Shown here piece by piece: positions 38,897 to 52,659 of a stretch of DNA of 64,000 bases (positions within the stretch are counted from its first letter, which is position 1; each line of letters starts with the position of its first letter). This stretch comes from Trichoplax adhaerens (taxonomy: Eukaryota; Placozoa; Uniplacotomia; Trichoplacea; Trichoplacidae), in contig NW_002060945.1 in assembly GCF_000150275.1 (NCBI RefSeq), positions 4,750,935 to 4,814,934 of the forward strand, in the 5' to 3' direction. Under the pieces are notes generated by a model that ran no database searches, was not told where the DNA came from, and was given only the letters and a program-made list of their open reading frames with translations. Made by a program: the position numbers and the translations under genes.

Positions 38897-40608
38897 TGAC
38901 TACTTCATCAATCAATCGTTCAATATTTTACGTCATAGTGTTTTAAATTCACACAGAGTTTAGATAGATTCACTTACAAATTCCATTGATCCAAATTATT
39001 TAGACAGTAAAATATGCATATACTCGTACTATAAAGTTTTACATGGCTACTTTTCATATATCCTGAATTAATCACTTTTTTGTCGTGATAGAATTACTGC
39101 AGTGTTATATTCTGTTTCGCTAGTCTTATTAAATATAGCTGGAAGCACCTTTTCAATATTAGCTTTGTAAAATATTAATTGATTTGATGTATCAATAAGT
39201 ACTATATAGGATGAAATATGGCTCTAAGTTTCATCTCTAAAGCCTGGAATCAAATACTTAATGTTATAGGGATTGAAGTCGACACTTGAACGTTTACTAT
39301 AGCTATAGTATACGAGCGATTCTCTTCAATGATACAGTTTTGTTCTGTTAAAATGATGTCGTAACAAATAATGTTGTGCAATAGTGAATTTGAGATTCCT
39401 TCAAATTGGATTCAATTATAACAGAAATTTACGTTTTTCTCACATACAATATATTTAAACGTTGCACCATAGCATTCATGTATTACTAATCTTTATATGT
39501 TATACGTAAGAAGTAAACTAGTAAAAATCTTTAATTGACACTATGCTACTCAAGAGGCTTTATCACATATCCTAGTTATGCGTATATATTTAAATTTTAG
39601 TAGACAGCTTAAAAATACCTTACTACTAGAGTAAAGTCGGATGTTTATAATGACTTTGCAATAATTTTTGCGTATTTGAAAATATTCGAAACGAGTACGA
39701 TGGTGTTTATATTTGTAACAGCTTTTATACAAATTAACACATTTTTTTATCCACTGTATTACTGACGGTAAATATATTTTATGCATTTAAAGATAGGATT
39801 ATATGTCTACCTTTTATCTTTACAATATACTATCAATAACTCGTTACAAATTCATCGAATTATGTTCACTGATTAACAGTACATACGAGCGTACAGTACA
39901 GTAATAAGGTTCGTGTTATATCAGCTTGCATACCATTTTAATGGAACACTGTAAGTCTCTTTGTCCATTTATTCTCTTATTCTGTCCATATGCACGATGT
40001 TAAATCATGAACAAATAAAAGACTATACTTGTGAGTTTAAGAAGATATCATGAGCAATAACGTTTAGTAAACTATGACGGACTAGTATTGCAGAGCCATT
40101 TATTAAATGTCTAATATTTCAGCTAGTAAGAGTCTAAGAGATTACTATCATAACAATACAGGAGGCTATTATATTTCTCATCGTTACAGATCTTGCGGTT
40201 GAGTAATCGGAAAGATAACAAAAAATTAAGGCGAATTTTTTGATTCCAAGTCTAACAATTGTAGATAAATGCAATGTTATTATGCTTGCTTCTTATCACG
40301 ATGGTGTAATATTTACCGGCCGAGACTACAATAAGGTATCTATCAGTTTTTCATGAAACAATATAAATCTAACGTGACCAGCACTTTCAAGTATTATAGG
40401 GTAAATATGGTAAATGAAGATACAAAAATAGAAGTAGTTCCGTGATCTCAGATACGCTTACATTGTAGATTTCAATAAGAGAGCTAGTATGTTACATGCA
40501 ATATCAGGGTCTTAAAAATCTCTGGCGATACGTAACACTGGGTAATTTCACTATTTAGGCAATCATCGTAATATCAATTTCTAAGGCTGCCAAGAGGAAA
40601 CTAATAAG
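38897..40608. other. Convergent spacer between P450 and GBA2
   Basis: About 1.7 kb with no supported gene. A short frame at 39550-39786 (minus) is Lys/Tyr-rich and unlike any family I know. Two GTAC-W traces occur at 39877-39902. The 3' untranslated regions of the flanking genes lie at either end. Confidence 0.5.
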
Positions 40609-43600
40609 TTATTTCGTGATTTTTTTAGTATTTTTTTTAAAAACGTGATTGAAAGCCCATTCAATTGCCCAGATGGACAAAGGCCTCATATATCCGGTAC
40701 AGCGGTAACGATTTATTTTATAGTACGCTTCTGGTGTTTGAAATCCAAGGCCCATTACATTAAATGTGGTATCGTACATCCCTTCAGCGACTTTGAAACC
40801 TTCCTTAATCATTCCCTGCGTATATAAAGAGTAAATGTATGCATGTCTTTGATTAATTTCATACATCATATGGTACTATTACGATAATATCACGGGTTTC
40901 TAGTTAAGATAGCTACCTGTTGAATAAGATTTGCAGCTAACGCATAAGTAACTCCTGTCCAAACTTCTTCGGATTGCACACTTGAGGTATCGATCTATGA
41001 GAATGTTACAGTTATTAATGCGCTTATGAAAAGGATTTATGAAAGACTTTAAAGACGGTACGTTATTTGCTAATACTTGCATCGCAATATCACTTATTAA
41101 TGACGTGAAGTCGCAATTTTATTTAATACAGTAGCTGATTGGTAACATTTTCTGAATAGCTCCAATTTATGATAAAAAGCAGTGTATTTACTAGGCGTAA
41201 GCAGTTAGTAAAAATTATAATTAATTTTAATTATTAATAGTTACTTCGCCGTTAGGTTTCATGCCATTAACGGCTCCCCAAGTTCCATTCATGAACTTCA
41301 TAACGTTATAGTCGAAAACCTTTCGTAGAGCTTTATCAACTTGACTTTTTGGAAAGATCTAGTTAAAAAAATTTTGATCATGTGGTGTATGATCGTTATA
41401 GTAGAGAATTTTATATACCAGCCGCAATATGATATAAGCTATTGGTGTATTCAATAACTATCTTGTGAGTTATTTCAGTTAATTATTCATTAAGAACTTA
41501 CATCATCTTCATTATTGTTAACTAAACCGCAAGCTTGAAGATACCAATGTCCGCACATTTGATCAGCCATAATGCTATCAGAGTGATTACCTTTACTACT
41601 ATCGTAAAGGTAGTAGTCCCCTTTACGTTTAAGGAATATTAGAAAAATATATTTAATGTATAATCTCAGCAATGCAAGTTTTAGTTGCAGCCAAGCATAC
41701 AATTGTATTTAATAAATTCAAAACAGCAGATTACAATTTTTTACCGTTCCATAACTTCTGTTGAAAGGAATCGCGACCACGGAGTAAAATTTTAGAATAT
41801 TTGGCTTTATCTTCTTTACAACCAATCAAGTCAGCTATTTTATACATGATATATAAAGCAGCCAGAAAGATCCCTCCGCAATACGCGCTAGTGACAAAAT
41901 AAGCATTCTTTAAGACTAAATTTTTATATTTTTTATACAATAAATATTTATGCGTCGTATACGAGTACGTATTTTAATTATAATGTTAACAGCTATTAAA
42001 TATGGGAACTAACCTAGCACCATACATTCGCCATACATCGTATGTTTGGTCTGCACCATTATTGTCGATGATACCATCGCCATCTGTATCTTGAGATATT
42101 GCGGTTTCCATTACGTGCTATATAGTAAGGGTAAAGTGGTATGAACATATTGGTTATTGAATGGTACAGTTTAAATGATCAATCTGAAACTACCTTTGCA
42201 CATGGCCACATGTCTTTAAGGAATTCTAAATTTCCAGTAGCACAGTAATCTCTATAAATCTAATCGGTATCAAATAGACAAATAAATCATACGTTAACTA
42301 TTTTTGAAGAGTGCTATTCCAAAGTATTCCAAAGTACTGCAATGAGCTGATAAAATACTTAATATCTATCGACCTGAAGCACAAATTTGGTATTTAAATC
42401 AGTCCAATCTTGCACATCAGATATACAATAAGCGTTAATTCGTTTCCAAGGTTCATCGCCTAGTAGATATTGGAATAAAAATGGAAAAATGCAAGTCAAG
42501 TGAAACCACTATCAAGTTTAGGAGGTATGTAGATTTTTTACATGGCTCGCCAATGTCATGAGGAACAAATCCGTATGATTTTCGCGGCTTTCTTAGTCCA
42601 GTCCACATAATTAATCTTAATTCGGGGTCTTCATGCATTATTGAGGCAGCTGGTAAGGTGATAAGTTTTATAATTAAAAATAAAAATATTCTAGCGTATA
42701 TTGCGACAATTAGGTAATTTACTTCGCTAGCCGTTTGATTATATATGTATAATTATTAAAGCACTAACCGAAATCGTACTGTATGCTTAGCTCTATCATA
42801 GGCCACAATTGAGCCAGTGCAAATGATGCATAGAAATGTACATCGTAGGTATTATACATAAGATATTCATGTCCTGTAAAAGTGAGGGTTTCTAGAATTA
42901 CTAAGTAAAGTGTATAGCTCAAATTCACAGATATAATCACATTGCGTAAGTAGTAATTCTCAGTATCATACTTTAGTTATATTCTACCTTCTAGGTAAGC
43001 AAAGCGTCCATATTCTTTATGTATTTGCTTCCCTTTGCCTGGTACTTCCTTCAAGCAACTTGCTAAATTGGTTTCATCATCTTCATCTCCGTCCGTTTCT
43101 GCCCAAATTGATCCACTGTCACTCATATAATATAATTCATTGAAAATAGCGGATTTATACCAATCTGGATAGGATCTATAGAAATAGAAGAAAGAGTCTT
43201 AAGGTATTTTCTAACATATTGCAACACCTTTAGTCTTATGATTAGTGTTATGATTCAATAAAGTGTTAGTGCTAAGATTATAGCTAACTCATTCTCCAGT
43301 ATAGGAGACTGCCACTGATCGATTTTTTCTTCCCAACTTTTAACGTTTTGTAGAGCGTAAACCGCTAGATCGGCAGCTCTATGGCTGCCATTTGGATTAA
43401 AGAAGCGAGTATACCTTCTAGAAGAAGACATTAGCATAACACGGTGATAAGGCTATAAGACAAACACAATCTACAAATATAGCGTAATCTCTGTACCTCC
43501 GATACTTGATTTCTTTCGCATCGAAATAAACCTCTGGTTGATCCCATGTTAAAGCAAATTCCATTTTCGCTTTACCTTGCGGTTTAACAATAGCAGTTGT

Positions 43601-46600
43601 AGCTACAGCAGCTCCAATAATTTCACCCTTTTTTGATACTGGCGATTGCGTTGCTAATTGTAGTAAAACGGTCATAGAAAGTAGAATATTTATAATCTAA
43701 TTTGCCACAGAGTAAATAGTTACCTTACAATCTTTACATAACAGAAGTTATTTACCTTTCGTATTGGAAGAGTTCTCCAATTTACCATGAGATAATAACT
43801 GTCTAGAGATTTCCCTTCCAGATCCTTTCGGATCGAAAGATACCGAATTTGATACAGATACTGCGGGGTAGTCTCCAGTCTACCATCAGATCTTAAATTA
43901 ATTTACAAAATTTATTTATCCGATAATCTTTATTCGTTTACCTCAGGGCATTCTTTAGCGCATATTGTAAAAGTGCATGGTTGGAGAGAGGCACGATGAT
44001 GTAAAAGCACTCCAGATATCTTTGAATTATTCATATTTTCATTGCTAGATCTTGTGAATGTTTCATTCTGATGTCCTCCAGCGCTATCGTGTTCGCTTCC
44101 ATCTCCATTTTGAAAAGTGAACATGATGGATACTTCAATCTCGTCATCACTTTGATTGTCAATTTCCCAAATAAAGCAACCAACTGGTAAGCAACTATCC
44201 TATAAAACGTATTGTAATATAATTTGCATAATAAAATAGATTAATAGAATGTGAAAATTGTTAAATTTTATTGAAGGTCCTCGAGTAACGTACTTTATAA
44301 TTGTGTGGTATGATAGGAGATATTTGACGACAAGTTAAAGTCACATTCTGGCCCGGTAAATTGTATGTTGTCCAAGCTCGTGGATACAAGGCACGATAAG
44401 TAGCTTGAGATCCATGGTATCCCCAAAACCAGTCACCCAGTTGAGCTGACGACGGACGGCATGGTGATAAGACTTGCTGTATATAAATATGCATATGTAC
44501 ACATAGCATGAATTGACTGGTAACGAGATGCACACTGTAGCTTTCACAAACAAGTCTACAAAGGTATAGCGTTTGTACATCAAATATTGCATTATAACCT
44601 GATAGGAAGGTTCGCCATTTTTACGAATAGATACTGTGAACTGAAATACAAGAGATTATTTTAAGTAGTGCTCCTTAGATGGTCATAACGAATCTACTAT
44701 ACCTAAGCATTATATTATTATACGAAATATTGCAAATTAATATTACTAATATCTGGTAAAATGTTTATAGAATAGAACTTTTATCAGTAAGATAAAAATC
44801 GTAGCAGTTACATCAAACTAGTCATGTGATAATTTTTATAGCTGCTATTATGTTTACAAATCTATAGAACGACCAGAAATATCCTTTGGTAATGAAACAT
44901 CATTGAAGCAACAAATCGTTTATACATGCACTACAATCCATAAACCTAACAACGATAATTATAAATTTGCATTGCATAAAATTATCACTATTAATGTACA
45001 GTATAAGAATTTCTTCTTGAAATTTACTGCTTACTTGATCAGCATGTACAATATCATAAGTATACCACCCCGGTCTTAGCTGCCATCTGCAAAATTGCCC
45101 ATTCCAACCTCGCATGATAGTTCCACATCCAAGGCCGCCAATTGGCACTCCTTAAAGGTTATTAGAAATAATAAGCAAGATCATCTACGAGTAATTAATA
45201 AATTACACAGCACACTAGGAACGGCTAAATAAGTACTAGTGCAGAGTAAAATGCAATACTTCAGTTGTTTTAAATACCTACTCATCAATAGCATGCAATT
45301 CTATGGAGATATTACTCCGGTATAACTTTACCAGTATACGATATCGGTTTAATATAAAAAGCTCTATCTAGCTAGCCAGTATTGCTTAATTGGTTTAATG
45401 ATTTTGTCTCAAACAGTTGATCCATTCTTTCACATGATGCATTTACAAGATAGTTGTAGAAATGCATAATTGAATTTAAGATGTAAACGATGTTCTGCAC
45501 AGCAATGATAAGATTGTATCCTCATACTGTACAGTAGTTTTAGTTTGGTTTCTGTCAGTAAGTGATATCCATACCATACTGTTTACACTCTAATCTAGAC
45601 TAATAGTGAAACTCTACAGCAGCAGGTGTAAACATATCTTAAGGTATGATTGTACATATATACAAAACTAGTTGTTTAAGTTACCAAGTTTATATCAAGA
45701 TAATCTAGCTGTGAACTTTCTTTTAATTTATTGCTTTGTGATGAATTGCTAATTGGTGTCAGCCTTTAAGGATTTTATGATTGCATCTCATGTACATACG
45801 TACCGTATAAACGATCGACTTGGCGTTTCCCAAATAAGTCGATGAAGGGCTCACGAGAGTGAAATCGGTTATGTAAAATGTACATACCATACCTTTTTCC
45901 GAGTAAAGAAAATTAGCAGACAGCTTAGATTTTAGTTTAGACCGAATTATGGTACTCTACGCAATAAGATTGGGGTTCATTCTAATGCAATTGATTGCGA
46001 GACAAGCTTTTCTTATTTAGTCGATAATTATAAATAATATGCTATCGAATAGAGAAACTGCAGATAGAAACTAGCTGTTTGGGTCAGAAATATTTATATG
46101 GTAATGGCTAGCTCTAATAATTATAATAGCTTATTTTCGATACGCTGTTGAATAATATTATGAATCAGGGTTTAGCGTCTAACTATACAAAAGTTTTGTT
46201 TTATTTTCAAGTAATTAGTATGATCCGATATGCTAACTTAATGCGCGCGCACATTAAAATATTCTTCTTTCTAGGATGTCTACTTGTCTCAAGTTAAATC
46301 GATATTTGTAACGCAAAAATGATAATGTATTTAAATTACACGCGCTAGGCCGAAGTACAGTACTGCCATTTAGAGCAACAATGTAGATAGATAATTTTAT
46401 TATTTATTCTTATCTATTATTAATACTGTAAAGACAACGCTCTCGGTAATATTCGCTAATACGTACAATACATGGCATATTTACTCGTATATGTAAGTTC
46501 GATCAGAATTTAACGAATAATTCGTAGCACAGTCATAATCAATTAATTAATATTATAAAGAAATACATGGGGTATATCAATCGATGCTGGCTAAGCAAAT

Positions 46601-46792
46601 AATTGTAATTAATTTTACATTCGAACGGTATGGTTATTGATTTTACTATCGCTACCTGAGACCCATTTTGAGGCTTACTAATACTTGTTTCGGTCGGACA
46701 TCACCGAACCGGAAAGCGTCTTGCTTAAATTTATGATCTAAGTTGACTTTCCAGCCATAATGGCCAGCCATTGTCCTCGGTCTTTTCGTCAT
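40609..46792 (-). CDS. GBA2: Non-lysosomal glucosylceramidase (GBA2, GH116)
   Basis: Twenty exons, 5' to 3': 46656-46792, 45804-45892, 45035-45150, 44599-44640, 44294-44476, 43942-44199, 43756-43879, 43497-43653, 43289-43414, 42988-43175, 42769-42873, 42542-42649, 42374-42459, 42194-42259, 42014-42117, 41745-41887, 41502-41620, 41245-41358, 40917-40994, 40609-40815. They total 2550 nt (849 residues), in phase throughout. The enzyme hydrolyses glucosylceramide to glucose and ceramide on the cytosolic face of ER and Golgi membranes. Seen: [10 protein letters not shown] at the N-terminus; [59 protein letters not shown] with the nucleophile Glu (E424); ADQTYD (617-622), the motif carrying the acid/base Asp; [29 protein letters not shown]; and YMRPLSIWA near the end. 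Human GBA2 is 927 residues; the difference is mostly a shorter N-terminus. The start ATG has AAA upstream. Confidence 0.95.
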
Positions 46793-48833
46793 TTTTCTGC
46801 ATTAACTAATCTGCGTATAAACATAGGAATAATATTGTTATCATTTTATCGGTATACAGTACCTTAAGTCAGTATACAATTAATTCATTATAATAATTGC
46901 ATTAACGATAGGCATGTAATAATTTAATTAGGACTTTATTATGATTCCTTTTCAGATATAGGATTCAAATCTCTTTCGGATAAGTATAGTATTTATGCAG
47001 TGATGGATAAGGATACAGCACTGTTTACAAATTGGTAAAAGTATATCTTTTATGAAGATACTGGATGAGAATTTCAAGGTAGCATTACAGTGCTACATAG
47101 CCCATTCTATTTCGTCCAAGACCTGTTGTACGGGTGTATGAGCTCGTAGTTTCATACTCGTGCAGCAATGTGATTTACGAGTATATAGTACAGTCAGTAT
47201 ACCATTACTTTTAAGCACAAAGTACCTTTTGCAAAGTATGCATGTAGCTTCTATGCCATACTACTGTGTACAGACAGTTTACAGCTTTTCTATAATTAAT
47301 TACAATTAATAACATTCATGCAGGATTTTAAAGAGTGGCGGAAGCTATACGCGTCGACAGACTGATTTGTAAATTCGGTCGCAGAATAATTTCGTATATT
47401 ACTGTACGATTGAAATATTAGCTGTTTCTAAGCTATTTTATTACATTCATACGTAATAAGAATGCTGTATCTTTATTATTAACAGTAAATTGAATCAAGA
47501 TAGTAGAAATAAGGACTCATTCGACAATACCATGCAGTCTATAGGACAGTAGAACAGGTTCATCTATAGCTTTGTATCTTTTGTATCAATTACAACTACA
47601 ACAATGCAAATGGGATACGGTTCTAGCTGTTAGTCTGTTACGACATTAGTAGATCATGAACAGTACTGCATAGACAGCATAGGGTACGGTATTCTATTGG
47701 TGCATTTTATAATTTAGTTATCAAATAGCATAAATATGTACTAGTCATCCTTAAATATACGAACATAATTTTCAGCAACCAGCCCAAAGATGGTCCTAGT
47801 TTCTGATTTCCGATGGATCGAATAATGCAAGTCCTATGGGGCGGAGTACAGTAGTATTATACTGTACTGTACTGTACAGTACAGTACACTGATCAAGGCT
47901 ACTTTCGACAGATTGTCTTCTACTGACCATGGCAGTACTGTATGAGGGAAATAGCGGGCCTACAGTGCATAGTACTGTACAGTTAGTCGGTCTATTGGGC
48001 AAACCTACAGTACTTACACAGACTAGACTCAGGGTCTCTTACACAGTGACAGTGCTTTCCTAGTCAAAGTCTTTGAAAGACTGCATTTCTAAAACTAAAA
48101 GTTGGTCAATCACTACGGTATAAATCAGACATTGAGAAGGTTTTGCTGCGCGGATCCGTGGATTTTTGCTCGTTGTCAAGGTTAAAGAATTCCATTTTAT
48201 TTGGGATTTTGCTTACTAGTAAAGAAGACAAAAACTCTGGGTCCAGTGATCGTCTAGCTATTTTTCCATTCTCATTAGACTTTTACTGTACTGTATACAG
48301 TATTATTAATGAAGGTTTCCAGACGTATTTCTGATACTATTTTACCATTACTGACTCGTTCTACTAGTGTAGTAGCCAAATACTGAAATAGTACAGCATT
48401 CGCTTGAGTGATTGATTCGTAAGGAGTGAGCAATCAGTGAACAAACACTAATTATATAGTATATACGTAACATATACCGTAGATATACATTATATAGTAT
48501 ACTGTGCTGTATACTGGTGATTATCATATTATCTGTAAAATCGCTTTAATATTACTGCCGGTGAAGTACATACAGGCTACGTTGTTGTACCTTAATGCTA
48601 CAAACTGTAAACTCTTTCACTGTAGCGTGGTATAGCATCAGTTTTGAAAAAATTAATTCAATTTAATTTACAGGGATCTTGGGATCTCTGAATTTTTTTG
48701 ACTGGATTGATTCCTTTTTCTCGGTATGGAAGACTTGGTAAAGCGGTATTACAGCATACTTAAACTTGGCTTAGTTTTGCTACTGTAGAAAATGTCTCCT
48801 GTGGTTGATTTACGTCGTCTTCCCTGAAACGAG
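46793..48833. other. Divergent spacer between GBA2 and RGP1
   Basis: Two kilobases between the two start codons, presumably carrying both promoters. It contains GTAC-W cluster C at 47840-48015 and a smaller pair at 48286-48302. A 63-codon frame at 48143-48334 resembles nothing I know. No tRNA or transposon is seen. Confidence 0.5.
47840..48015. repeat. GTAC-W palindromic array, cluster C (GBA2/RGP1 spacer)
   Basis: The core at 47863-47888 is five GTAC units in strict 5-bp register, with spacer bases T,T,T,A,A,A. That order makes the 26 bases a perfect palindrome. Further units occur at 47846-47849, 47934-47938, 47971-47982 and 48006-48013. A 68-codon minus frame overlapping it is only the translated repeat. 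Confidence 0.85.
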
Positions 48834-51800
48834 ATGATCGAAGTCAAAGCGTCTCTGATCGGTCGAAACGTGTATGTAGCTGGAGAGCAGTTGCATTGCA
48901 TTATAACCTTGACAAATGTGGCTCAATCGGACAATGTTAAAAGTACTATCAACTTGTTCAATAACGATAATAAGGATGATACTGGAGTTGAAAGATTAGC
49001 TTGGTCAACTGCTCAAATTCATTGTCAGTGTGTTGTTAATGAATCTCGGATTAATGTACCCCAAGAATACAAAAATACTCAGCGTAATTCAGATCAAGCA
49101 GTAGATATTGGTACTTACTTTGCACCAAACCGAGGTAAATTTTTTGATCTACTTGACTAAAACGTACGTACGCGTATATTTGTATGTTACATTGTAGTTC
49201 AGCTTGCATTGCTTAAGTAGTTGATATTGCATTGCAAGGATCAAGGTTGCGTGTTGTACTGTGATACTCCCTTTAAAATAGTGCGTAAGTTTGGGATGAA
49301 GGGACTTTTTGTTTACGGCTTTATGCACATTTACCGTACACAGGAAATAGGATTGCCTTTTACGTAGAAAATAGTAATTATAGCAATTGAAACGTTATTT
49401 TTAAACTACTAAGTGAGGTAATCGCCCTAATGCTCTCTATATTAATTAAAGAGCGTGAGTGTAAAATATAGTGGTATTGCACTGTACTATACTACTTACT
49501 CAAAGAAGAAGCAATAACTACACTGTGCGGTAAGCTTTATTGTGGACTAGTCTACATTTGTTAATCAAGGTGTAGCACAATATTGGATATTGGTTCTACA
49601 GTATAGACGTAAATTGTAAGACATTTACAAACGCTCTTAATGTCATTAATACTGTATGACTGAATAAGGCACGGTGACTTTACTTAACAGCTGCTGATTT
49701 ATGAGGTGGTGAATTCATTATTGTACGATAACTATCTTCAAACGAATACTGTACATCTAGTTATTTGAAGCCATACGTATACATTTTTATCAGCATACCT
49801 ATGAATGCTGTATATTCTACACTGTTTCATATACACCGATTCACCGCTAATTGTTTCATTAGTACGTAAAAACGAAGCCTAAAGCCGTATTTATTAATAG
49901 ATGCTGTTCCTGTTGCAGTATTTTACAATGACATTTTCAGCATGAGACCTGAATGATTGTACAGTACAGTATGAATTACCGTATGGCATTGTTCAGGCTT
50001 TCGTCCCTCGCATTTTTTAGCAATCCCTGTTTGTCTTCATTTATACTATGCAATAATAATAAATAAATCTTAGGTAGAGAGCACAGATTCTTATAAGATA
50101 TCTTAAGACACCATACTATTACTTCAACAGCTATTTGATTCATTTAACTATGAAGCACTTGTTTAGTCTGCACTAAATGAGGACTACTTTTATTTTTACT
50201 ATGCCCACCATGCATTGTACTATTTACATACTGTACATTTGAGTAGGTGTTACATCTTACTTTTGCTACTTCATACAGTACGATAACTTTGCTGTGAATT
50301 ATATAATTGATCGAATCATCGATTTAACCAAATATAATTGCGTTACTTATACCGTTTCTACGAACTTTTGTAATAGTTTTTTGACAGATACGGTACAATA
50401 ATAATGATGATGTTCCCCTATCTAATGCTTGATTTTATTAATTTATTAATTCCAATACCAAAGGCTCATCCATATGGAAGTTGTTATTGCCTAAAGGTAT
50501 TGTTTGAACTGCAACACTATGACTAGTGCAACAGTAACATTACAATGTAGCTTGCTTTCACCGCAACAAAAGCGATGAAGAGGAACGCAGATTATGCCTG
50601 ATCCATCATACATTAATTTAACTACGTAATTTTCTATCTCTGTATCGCATGCCACTTGCTATAAGTAGTAGTATACTATAATAGTAAAGCATAATAATTT
50701 ACGCTGAACACTGCAAATTCAATTTGCTCTATTCTTAGCTGTTTCATTACAGATTTTCATGCGCTATTTTCAAGTAAGTTTACTATTGGCTGACTTTCTT
50801 TATAACTATATACTATACTAATATTGTAGTGAAAACGTGATAAATCTGAAGTATGATAACAGTACGGTAGATATTACGTTTAGTAACTATAAGAAACGAG
50901 TTAGCAGATGAATATTTATTCCTGAAGTATTTCGCTTCCTTCATTCACAAGAACGCCTATATTACAGCTCTAGCTTGGCTTCCGCTAGCTATTACTCCTT
51001 AATTAAATATAGCTTTCAGTATTCCATTCATGGAATTCTTTGGCTTACAGTAATTAAACGCTTCCAGTGGTTGTGTGCGTGTGCTGCATAAGCTGTCATA
51101 TTTCGAATTTCGTTAAAGTGTAATTCGATTGTACAGTGTTATATTCATGGTGTGCATACCTAAACAGTAGCTGACTAATTTCTGTAGGTGATGCTGGCCA
51201 TTCTGCTTACTTAAGTAAACCACAGGTGTTATGTTGTGACTTGATCCTGGGACCAGGTGTTTCAAAAACATGTAAGTAGCAAGTGACTATTTCATTTAAC
51301 CAATAGTAATACTTGATATCACTCATGGCTATCTTGACTTTGTATGTAGTTCATTACGTAGAAACATTACCTTATAATTGTCCTCCGTCTTATCGTGGTA
51401 ACAATGTTAAATACGCATACAAACTGAGCATTGGATTCCAGAAATTACATTCATCTATGAAATTGTTGAGAATACCTATGAGAGTTATAAATATCAACGG
51501 TAAATATTATGAATACGTAAGGTAGTTGCTTACCTAGTACTGTAGTGTAATGTCATATTAAAAGGTACAAGTGGTATCATTATAGTGATAGTGATATTTT
51601 AAGTTGATCATAAGTATTCCGAAAACGTACATGAGCTAGTTAGTGTTGGCTACATTACCATAAACTTATTCTTTGGCTATCACTATCCCATAGGCGTAGA
51701 TGATATGCAACAATACATGGAAACAGAACCTACGGAAATACCTACAAATCCATTTCTTAGCCACCTTAAGAAGGAGAGTTCCTTTCTTGATAATGCTCTA

Positions 51801-52659
51801 GAAGTACTCTCAATTCAAGCTTCTAGACGAAATTTAGGTAGGACGTTTAGATTTTTCAGTCTGCATTTGACAATTTATGATGTATTTATTGTTTTTTTAT
51901 ATTTCCATGATATTACTTTATCTTGATTGCTCATTTTATTGAATTATCATCTCTTTAGGATGCTATTCTATAACTAGTAAAAGTGGTTTGGTTGGTAAAT
52001 TTATCCTCTATAAAGTAGCTTATCGATTGGGAGAAGACATTGTAGGCTATTTTGATTTTGCTGAGGCTCAAGTCAGCTGTTTACAGGTTTGAAGTTGATA
52101 TTATATGTGATAATTAGTCAATACTCTCTGAAATGTTATCTGATCAATCAAACCCTATGTACTTTCAGTATACCGTCGTTTTACAAAGTTTGGAGGAGGT
52201 CAGGAAAGAGTGTTTAAAGCATAGTTCTCAGAGTCGATCCGTAAACGCCTCATACTCTAGATTTTCCGAAGCCTGTATATCTACTGTAAATACACATTTT
52301 ATTCTGCCAGTTCCTCTGACCGTAACCCCTGGATTCGATAGTAGTCTTGGTAAAGTATCACATATTATTGCATAATCATTACTATTGGTAATTATCTAAC
52401 TAAAGTGTTGACTACTTACATATCAATTTTAGTAACTTTACGCTGGAGGTTGCGGTTCGAATTCATTATCAGTGTACATGACCTAGCTAACAGTGAATAC
52501 AATGGTAGAAAACACTTACCAGACGAAGCATGGCAAGGGCCTAGTGAAGTTGAAACGGAGTCATTAATATGGGACCTTCCTATTGAAGTTTTAGCTACTA
52601 ATCCTGTACAGGCTTTTCCGACGGTTCCGGCACGTCTCACAGCTAATCTTTTACTATAA
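48834..52659 (+). CDS. RGP1: RGP1 homologue, RAB6A-GEF complex partner protein 2
   Basis: Exons: 48834-49134, 51188-51271, 51350-51499, 51694-51837, 51959-52086, 52169-52349, 52433-52659. They join in frame into 404 residues; the human protein is about 391. RGP1 pairs with RIC1 as the guanine-nucleotide exchange factor for RAB6 at the Golgi, needed for retrograde endosome-to-Golgi transport. Matches to the family in order: MIEVKASL with VYVAGEQLHCIITLTN; AWSTAQIHCQ; FHYVETLP and PPSYRGNNVKYAYKLSIGFQ; LLRIPMRV; GKFILYKVAYRLGEDIVGYFDF; SRFSEACISTVNTHFILPVPL; LRWRLRFEF; and WDLPIEVLATNP at the end. The fold is arrestin-like. Intron 1 is unusually long (2053 bp) and contains scattered GTAC motifs but no gene I can see. 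The last exon starts at the AG of 52431-52432, restoring the VTLRW reading. Confidence 0.93.
49135..51187 (+). other. RGP1 intron 1 (2.05 kb)
   Basis: The first intron is several times longer than the other six (68-194 bp). It has no frame of 60 codons and no RNA gene I can see. Short GTAC-W traces occur, for example at 49960-49971. It could carry regulatory sequence, but no element can be named. Confidence 0.5.
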
